Source: Ruaniaceae bacterium (GTDB lineage Bacteria; Actinomycetota; Actinomycetes; Actinomycetales; Actinomycetaceae). From it: 18,601 nucleotides of DNA. A program made the position numbers and the translations under genes. The notes beneath the pieces were generated by a model that was not told the DNA's origin, ran no database searches, and saw only the letters and a list, made by a program, of their open reading frames with translations. The stretch covers positions 1 through 18,601 of the forward strand of contig JAKDIE010000003.1 in assembly GCA_030450655.1 (NCBI GenBank), given 5' to 3'. Shown piece after piece: positions 15,041 through 18,601 of the stretch (positions are counted from its first letter, which is position 1; each line of letters opens with the position of its first letter).

Positions 15041-16090
15041 CTACGGGATCCTCGCGGTCCACTCCGGGGTGCCGAACTTCGTACGGACCAGTTCCTGCGC
15101 CTTCGCCATCTCTTCTGGCGTGTAGTCCGAGCGGACTGTGCGGTGGGTGCGCTCGAAGTGCGCGATGAAGCTCTCGATGATCGCCTCGCGCTCCATGCCG
15201 GTCTGGGACCGCATCGGGTCCACGCGCTTGTTGGCGGACTTCGTTCCCTTGTCCGAGAGTTTTTCGCGGCCGATCCGCAGCACGTCCAGCATCGCATCGG
15301 CGTCGATGTCGTAGGCCATCGTCACGTGGTGCAGGACCACGCCGGATGCGAACCTGCGCTGCGCCGCACCACCGATCTTCCCGGCCTCCGAGGCGATGTC
15401 GTTCAGCGGCACGTAGCGGGCCTTCACGCCGATCTCGGCGAGTGCGTCCATCACCCACGAGTCGAGGAAGGCGTACGACTGCTCGAAGCTCATCCCGTCC
15501 ACGAGCGATGTGGGTGCCACGAGGGAGTAGGTGATGCAGTTACCCGCCTCCATGAACATCGCGCCGCCACCGGTGATGCGCCGCACCACGGTCATGCCGC
15601 GACGCTCGAGCGCCTCCGTATCAATCTCGTTCCGCAGCGACTGGAATGAGCCCATGACCACGAGCGGTGCGTCCCACTCCCAGAAGCGGAGAATCGGGCG
15701 GCGTCGGCCCGCTGCGACCTCGTGGGGCAGGACTTCATCGAGCGCCACGTGCAGCGCCGGGTGGAAGGGGGCGGAGTGGATGATCTCGAACTCGTGATCG
15801 TCCCAGGTGGAGGCATGACCGAGCGCCCGGCGCACAGCGATCCCCACGGATTCGGGCGTGAAGCCCACCAGGACGGCGTCGTCTGGCAAAGAGCGCGTGA
15901 TCGATTCGGCGATCTCACTCACCGAGGCGCTCGCCGGTAGCCCCCGAATGGCGGCGTTGATGGCCTCGAGCGCCGAATCCGGCTCGAGGAAGAAATCGCC
16001 CGAGACGTGGGCAGTGGTGATTGTGCCGTCACGCGTCTCCACGTCCACGGCAACGAGCTTTCCTCCAGGTACCTTAAACTCTCCTCGCAC
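15041..16090 (-). CDS. lplA: Lipoate-protein ligase A family protein with N-terminal accessory domain
   Basis: Attaches lipoate, activated as lipoyl-AMP, to lysines of 2-oxoacid dehydrogenase E2 and GcvH proteins (EC 6.3.1.20). Residues about 1-90 resemble the small lipoate-ligase accessory domain placed at the N-terminus (EFKVPGGKLVAVDVETRDG, VSGDFFLEP). Residues about 100-345 are the BPL/LplA catalytic domain, with RRITGGGAMFMEAGN (170-184), the NDI loop at 230-232, and catalytic Lys238 in GKIGGAAQRRFASGVVLHHVTM. The GTG at 16090 is chosen because the protein then begins exactly at the accessory domain; upstream frame to 16627 runs through HU and the terminator and is spurious. GAGAAT plus GGACGG directly before the GTG resembles a leaderless start; GGGAG nine bases away is the alternative. 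The His-Asp usual after GGG is Met-Glu here. Confidence 0.9.
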   Translation of the reverse strand: MRGEFKVPGGKLVAVDVETRDGTITTAHVSGDFFLEPDSALEAINAAIRGLPASASVSEIAESITRSLPDDAVLVGFTPESVGIAVRRALGHASTWDDHEFEIIHSAPFHPALHVALDEVLPHEVAAGRRRPILRFWEWDAPLVVMGSFQSLRNEIDTEALERRGMTVVRRITGGGAMFMEAGNCITYSLVAPTSLVDGMSFEQSYAFLDSWVMDALAEIGVKARYVPLNDIASEAGKIGGAAQRRFASGVVLHHVTMAYDIDADAMLDVLRIGREKLSDKGTKSANKRVDPMRSQTGMEREAIIESFIAHFERTHRTVRSDYTPEEMAKAQELVRTKFGTPEWTARIP

Positions 16091-16096
16091 CCGTCC

Positions 16097-16102
16097 ATTC
16101 TC
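16097..16102 (-). promoter_or_regulatory. Possible leaderless -10 box of lplA
   Basis: On the minus strand GAGAAT is followed by GGACGG and then the GTG at 16090. The layout closely parallels CAGACT-GGACGC-GTG at clpS and fits the TANNNT rule at the invariant A and T positions, but the first T is missing. A GGGAG overlapping it could be a ribosome binding site instead, so this is weak. Confidence 0.3.
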
Positions 16103-16187
16103 CCATGGTGCGCGTGTGATCGATGGGACGTGTGTGAAAGATCGCGCGGGCAAACCGCGGGAATTCGCGAGAGAACGGCGGTTGGAT

Positions 16188-16217
16188 GCGACATATGGCC
16201 AAGAGTGTGCGTAGTGT
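16188..16217 (+). promoter_or_regulatory. Candidate promoter of the HU gene
   Basis: GCGACA (16188-16193; four of six matches to TTGACA) and TAGTGT (16212-16217) are separated by 18 bases. This would start transcription near 16224 and leave a 5' UTR of about 57 bases that carries the hairpin at 16245-16260. Assigned by eye only. Confidence 0.35.
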
Positions 16218-16244
16218 CTATCTGTGATCCCACTGGGAACATGC

Positions 16245-16260
16245 CGGGACATGCGTCCCG
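16245..16260 (+). promoter_or_regulatory. Hairpin in the 5' UTR of the HU gene
   Basis: CGGGAC (16245-16250) and GTCCCG (16255-16260) form a perfect 6-bp stem with an ATGC loop, ending ten bases before the AAGGAG ribosome binding site at 16271-16276. A smaller TCCC-ACT-GGGA repeat lies at 16228-16238, and ACATGC recurs at 16239-16244 and 16249-16254. It may stabilise the mRNA or be a protein-binding site. No U tract follows, so it is not a terminator. Confidence 0.4.
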
Positions 16261-16280
16261 CTGACTTATCAAGGAGAGAA

Positions 16281-16562
16281 ATGTCCGTGAACCGTACCGA
16301 CCTCGTCGCTGCCATTGCCGAGCGCGCCTCGCTGACCAAGGTCCAGGCCGACGCCGCACTCTCGGCTCTCCAGGAGGTCCTCGTGGACTCCCTGGGCAAG
16401 GGTGAGGCTGTCAAGGTAACCGGTCTGCTGTCGGTGGAGCGCGTGGAGCGCGCCGCCCGCACTGGCCGCAACCCCCGCACCGGCGAAGAGATCGCCATTC
16501 CCGCCGGATACGGCGTGAAGATCACCGCGGGCTCCAACCTCAAGAAGGCTGTTGCCAAGTAG
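16281..16562 (+). CDS. hup: HU family DNA-binding nucleoid protein
   Basis: A 93-residue histone-like protein that binds and bends DNA non-specifically as a dimer. The helical dimerisation region (about 1-40: NRTDLVAAIAERASLTKVQADAAL) and the beta arm signature ERAARTGRNPRTGEEIAIPAG (56-76, with the intercalating Pro65 after Arg63-Asn64) are clear. It lacks the Lys/Ala-rich C-terminal tail of mycobacterial HupB and matches the short HU form found in Streptomyces and relatives. Start 16281 is supported by AAGGAG at 16271-16276; an upstream in-frame ATG at 16224 has no such signal. It is monocistronic, bounded by its own promoter region and a strong hairpin terminator at 16578-16607. Confidence 0.95.
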   Translation: MSVNRTDLVAAIAERASLTKVQADAALSALQEVLVDSLGKGEAVKVTGLLSVERVERAARTGRNPRTGEEIAIPAGYGVKITAGSNLKKAVAK

Positions 16563-16577
16563 TTCGAACGCACGCAC

Positions 16578-16607
16578 ATGGGGTGGTTCCTTTGGGAACC
16601 GCCCCAT
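16578..16607 (+). terminator. Hairpin terminator after the HU gene
   Basis: A 13-bp stem (ATGGGGTGGTTCC, 16578-16590, with GGAACCGCCCCAT, 16595-16607; one G-U pair) with a TTTG loop begins 15 bases after the HU stop. The following bases start TGCTGTCTCC, so the U tract is poor, as is common in high-GC Gram-positives. The last base touches the likely -35 of the next gene. Confidence 0.7.
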
Positions 16608-16640
16608 TGCTGTCTCCAGAGCGGCATCTACACTGGAGGC
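16607..16640 (+). promoter_or_regulatory. Leaderless promoter of the DUF3039 gene
   Basis: TTGCTG (16607-16612) and TACACT (16629-16634) are separated by 16 bases, and the ATG at 16641 follows six bases later. The GGAGG at 16635-16639 ends only one base from the ATG, too close to act as a normal ribosome binding site, which supports leaderless initiation. Confidence 0.55.
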
Positions 16641-16937
16641 ATGAGAACGTCGCTCCGCACCGCTCCCCGGCTCGCCGCGCACGATGCCCCCACCGCACCG
16701 TCGCTTCCGTCCACAGAGGGCACCACGGCGCTCCTCGAGCGCGAGGAGACGGAGGAGGACGGCTCCGAGGGCGATCGGTTCGCCCACTACGTCCGTAAGG
16801 ACCGCATGGAGAAGGCGAAGAAGACGGGCAAGCCCGTCATCGCACTCTGCGGCAAGGTGTGGACGCCGCGCCGCGACCCCTCCAAGTACCCCGTATGCCC
16901 CGCCTGCAAGGAGATCCTGGCAAGTCTCCAGAAGTAG
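16641..16937 (+). CDS. DUF3039 family protein (small, zinc-ribbon-like, function unknown)
   Basis: A 98-residue soluble protein. The first about 35 residues are low-complexity (Ala/Pro/Thr/Ser-rich). LLEREETEEDGSEGDRFAHYVRKDRMEKA and KPVIALCGKVWTPRRDPSKYPVCPACKEI form the conserved DUF3039 core. Cys75 and the CPAC pair near 87-90 could bind a metal; this is my reading, not established. Members are confined to Actinobacteria and, as I recall, usually sit beside nicotinate phosphoribosyltransferase and clpS as here. No function is known. ATG 16641 is chosen over an in-frame 16578 start, which lies inside the HU terminator hairpin. It converges on the next gene with two bases between stop codons. 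Confidence 0.85.
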   Translation: MRTSLRTAPRLAAHDAPTAPSLPSTEGTTALLEREETEEDGSEGDRFAHYVRKDRMEKAKKTGKPVIALCGKVWTPRRDPSKYPVCPACKEILASLQK

Positions 16938-16939
16938 GG

Positions 16940-18274
16940 TTACAGGCGCACGTGGCGGGTGAGGATTGCCGCGTCACCGTCTGAGAGCCGCCACGCCTGG
17001 TATGGCAGTTCGGCGCGTGAGGCCGCGTGCCGCTCCTTTGCCACGCGGATCGCGTCTGGACCGCGGTGGGCCTCGTTGATCACGCCGTCCGTCACGATCT
17101 CCACCTGCAGCGGGCGGGCGTTGTTCTCCGCCAAGTAGCGCGCGGCCTCGGCCGAGTCTTCGGTAATGACCGAGAGCTCCTCGACTGCCGTGAGGCCCTC
17201 GATCACGCGGCCGGCGAACTTCGAGCCGCCGGTGGACTTCTTCGATTCGGATTCCTTCTGGACGGGAACCATCACACCCGAGGCGTCCGCGCGCGCCACG
17301 AGCTTGTACACCAGCTCCGCCGTGGGGTGGCCCGATCCGGTGACGAGCTTCGTGCCCACCCCGTAGCTATCCACGGGGGCGGCGCCGAGCGCGGCGATCG
17401 CGTACTCGTCAAGGTCCGAGGTCACCACGATCTTCGTGGAGGTGGCGCCCAGTTCGTCGAGTTGCGCACGCACCGTGATGGCCTGCGCCACGAGGTCGCC
17501 GGAATCGAGCCGCACGGCTCCCAGTTCCCCGCCGCCACGGCGGGCCGCAGCCACCGCGTGCTCCACACCCCGCTCAACGTTGTAGGTATCGACCAGTAGC
17601 GTGGTGCCCGGCCCGAGGGCCGCAACCTGGGCGTCGAATGCTGACTCTTCGTCGTCGTGCAGAAGAGTGAACGAATGAGCGGCCGTGCCGATCGGCGTCA
17701 GGCCGTATGTGCGGGCGGCCTCGAGATCGCTCGTGCCCGAGAATCCTGCCACCACGGAGGCGCGGGCGGCGGCCACTGCGGCCTGTTCGTGGGTGCGGCG
17801 CGCCCCCATTTCGAGGCAGGGGCGGCCGTGTGCGGCCGTGACCATGCGGGAGGCTCCGGCGGCCACGGCGCAATCGTGATTGAGGATCGAGAGGACGATG
17901 GTCTCGAGGATCACGGCCTCGGCAAAGGTGCCCTCGACAGTGAGGATCGGGGAGCCGGGGAAGAAGCACTCGCCTTCGGCGTAGCTGCGGATTGTGCCCG
18001 TGAAGCGGTAGCCCGCCAGGTAATCGACCGTGCGGGGGCTCACGATTCCCACATCGCGCAGCCACGCGATCTCGAAGTCCGTGAAGCGGAACTCCGCCAG
18101 GGCGTCGAGGATGCGACCGATCCCGGCGACCACGGAGTAGCGGCGGCCGGAGGGCAGGCGACGATTGAATACCTCGAACACGGAGCGACGGGACGCGTGA
18201 CCGGACTCGAGGGCGGCGTCGATCATCGTGAGTTCGTACATGTCCGTGAGCAATGCTGTGGAAGTTGGAACCAT
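16940..18274 (-). CDS. pncB: Nicotinate phosphoribosyltransferase
   Basis: Salvages nicotinate to nicotinate mononucleotide with PRPP and ATP (EC 6.3.4.21), feeding NAD synthesis. The 444-residue protein has STALLTDMYELTMIDAAL at the N-terminus, FEVFNRRLP, ILNHDCAVAAGASRMV, EMGARRTHEQAA, the phosphorylated His200 in GTAAHSFTLLH, LLVDTYN, the PRPP-binding VRLDSGD, and a basic KLVARADASG...VPVQKESESKKS segment. Length and motifs match the compact actinobacterial form. The ATG at 18274 has no ribosome binding site but has TAGCGT seven bases upstream on the same strand, fitting leaderless transcription. It is divergent from clpS with only 59 bases between start codons. Confidence 0.95.
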   Translation of the reverse strand: MVPTSTALLTDMYELTMIDAALESGHASRRSVFEVFNRRLPSGRRYSVVAGIGRILDALAEFRFTDFEIAWLRDVGIVSPRTVDYLAGYRFTGTIRSYAEGECFFPGSPILTVEGTFAEAVILETIVLSILNHDCAVAAGASRMVTAAHGRPCLEMGARRTHEQAAVAAARASVVAGFSGTSDLEAARTYGLTPIGTAAHSFTLLHDDEESAFDAQVAALGPGTTLLVDTYNVERGVEHAVAAARRGGGELGAVRLDSGDLVAQAITVRAQLDELGATSTKIVVTSDLDEYAIAALGAAPVDSYGVGTKLVTGSGHPTAELVYKLVARADASGVMVPVQKESESKKSTGGSKFAGRVIEGLTAVEELSVITEDSAEAARYLAENNARPLQVEIVTDGVINEAHRGPDAIRVAKERHAASRAELPYQAWRLSDGDAAILTRHVRL

Positions 18275-18333
18275 ACGGTGAACGCTACTCTGAAACGCCG
18301 CCGCGAGCCCACGCTGCGTGCCAGACTGGACGC
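18275..18333. promoter_or_regulatory. Compact divergent promoter region, pncB / clpS
   Basis: For pncB (minus) TAGCGT occupies 18287-18282, seven bases before its ATG. For clpS (plus) CAGACT occupies 18322-18327, six bases before its GTG. The two -10 boxes are only 34 bases apart, so their -35 regions, neither of which matches a consensus, must overlap around 18299-18310. Confidence 0.45.
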
Positions 18334-18601
18334 GTGAGCGTCAGTCCCGAACGAGTTGTGGAGCGTGCAGCGGTTGCCGATCGCCCCTGGCGCCTCGTCG
18401 TCTGGAATGATCCGGTGAACCTCATGACGTACGTGGAGTACGTCTTCGCAACCTACTTCCATCTTCCGATCGCGCGCGCCCGCGAACTCATGCTGCAGGT
18501 CCACAACGAGGGCCGCGCCATCGTGGCGAGAGGCGTGCGCGAGAGCCTAGAGATGCACGTGGCGGCGATGCACGGTTTCGGCCTGTGGGCCACGTTGGAG
18601 C
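18334..18601 (+). CDS. clpS: ATP-dependent Clp protease adaptor ClpS (3' end cut by the window)
   Basis: Adaptor that delivers N-degron substrates to the ClpC/ClpA-ClpP protease. The visible 89 residues contain RPWRLVVWNDPVNLMTYVEYVF, with the conserved Asn25-Asp26 of the N-end binding pocket, and MLQVHNEGRAIVARG with the pocket His57, followed by ESLEMHVAAMHGFGLWATLE. The frame stays open to the window edge, where only the last few residues of a normal-length ClpS should be missing. Start GTG 18334 is chosen for the CAGACT-GGACGC spacing before it; GTG 18358 is an in-frame alternative. Divergent from pncB. Confidence 0.93.
   Translation, partial: MSVSPERVVERAAVADRPWRLVVWNDPVNLMTYVEYVFATYFHLPIARARELMLQVHNEGRAIVARGVRESLEMHVAAMHGFGLWATLE

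Noticed and set aside
15011..15052. Repeated TCTACGGG with following TCC near the lplA stop codon, 27 bases (nine codons) apart
   Set aside because: Similarity is limited to about eleven bases with no extended duplication; probably chance in the short convergent gap.
16091..16627. N-terminal extension of the lplA frame across the HU gene
   Set aside because: The extended residues run antisense through HU and its terminator and lack any domain; the accessory domain begins exactly at GTG 16090.
1..18601. CRISPR array, tRNA/rRNA genes, insertion sequences, integrase or phage genes
   Set aside because: No regularly spaced repeats, tRNA-like cloverleaf, transposase or integrase motifs were seen on either strand; gene-free gaps are all about 210 bases or shorter and accounted for.

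Overview
The window looks like chromosomal DNA from a high-GC Gram-positive bacterium (Actinomycetota). The basis is the GC-rich third codon positions, several GTG starts, an Actinobacteria-type HU protein, a DUF3039 protein, a TIGR00977-type citramalate synthase, and a nicotinate phosphoribosyltransferase divergent from clpS. Several genes appear to be leaderless (a TANNNT box 6-7 bases before the start codon). I cannot name a genus from sequence alone; family Actinomycetaceae or a relative is a guess.

Layout. (1) 1-3555: after an implausible G/C-homopolymer stretch at the left end comes a tightly coupled three-gene unit: a family 1 glycoside hydrolase, an ABC ATPase, and a large membrane protein that is probably the ABC partner. 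(2) 3552-5144, minus strand: an AspT/YidE-type (AAE family) transporter, convergent with the unit before it and overlapping it at the stop codons. (3) 5309-7666: a single-polypeptide fusion of a four-carbon acid-sugar kinase (DUF1537, OtnK/DtnK-like) and a 3-hydroxyisobutyrate/threonate dehydrogenase-like domain. It is divergent from the transporter and its kinase motifs are unusual. (4) 7765-15004: the branched-chain amino acid operon ilvB-ilvN-ilvC-leuB-ilvE-cimA. It is preceded by what looks like a complete transcription attenuator: a 14-codon leader peptide with consecutive Val-Ile-Ile codons, a hairpin, and an intrinsic terminator. (5) 15041-16090, minus strand: lipoate-protein ligase A. 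(6) 16281-16562: an HU-type nucleoid protein with a hairpin in its 5' UTR and a strong terminator after it. (7) 16641-16937: a DUF3039 protein. (8) 16940-18274, minus strand: nicotinate phosphoribosyltransferase. (9) 18334-18601: clpS, cut by the window edge.

How the genes work together. The ilv operon encodes acetohydroxyacid synthase (both subunits), ketol-acid reductoisomerase and branched-chain aminotransferase. LeuB and CimA with them imply that 2-oxobutyrate for isoleucine is made from pyruvate through citramalate. Dihydroxyacid dehydratase (ilvD), leuA and leuCD are not here and must be encoded elsewhere if the pathway is complete. All junctions are short or overlap (11, 9, -1, 45 and -4 bases), so one transcript under the leader attenuator is the natural reading.

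The most interesting items are the attenuator, with a possible second small ORF running through its terminator and ending on the ilvB start, and the kinase-dehydrogenase fusion with eroded kinase motifs beside a putative carboxylate transporter. I found no CRISPR array, tRNA, rRNA, insertion sequence or phage gene. No gene-free stretch exceeds about 210 bases.
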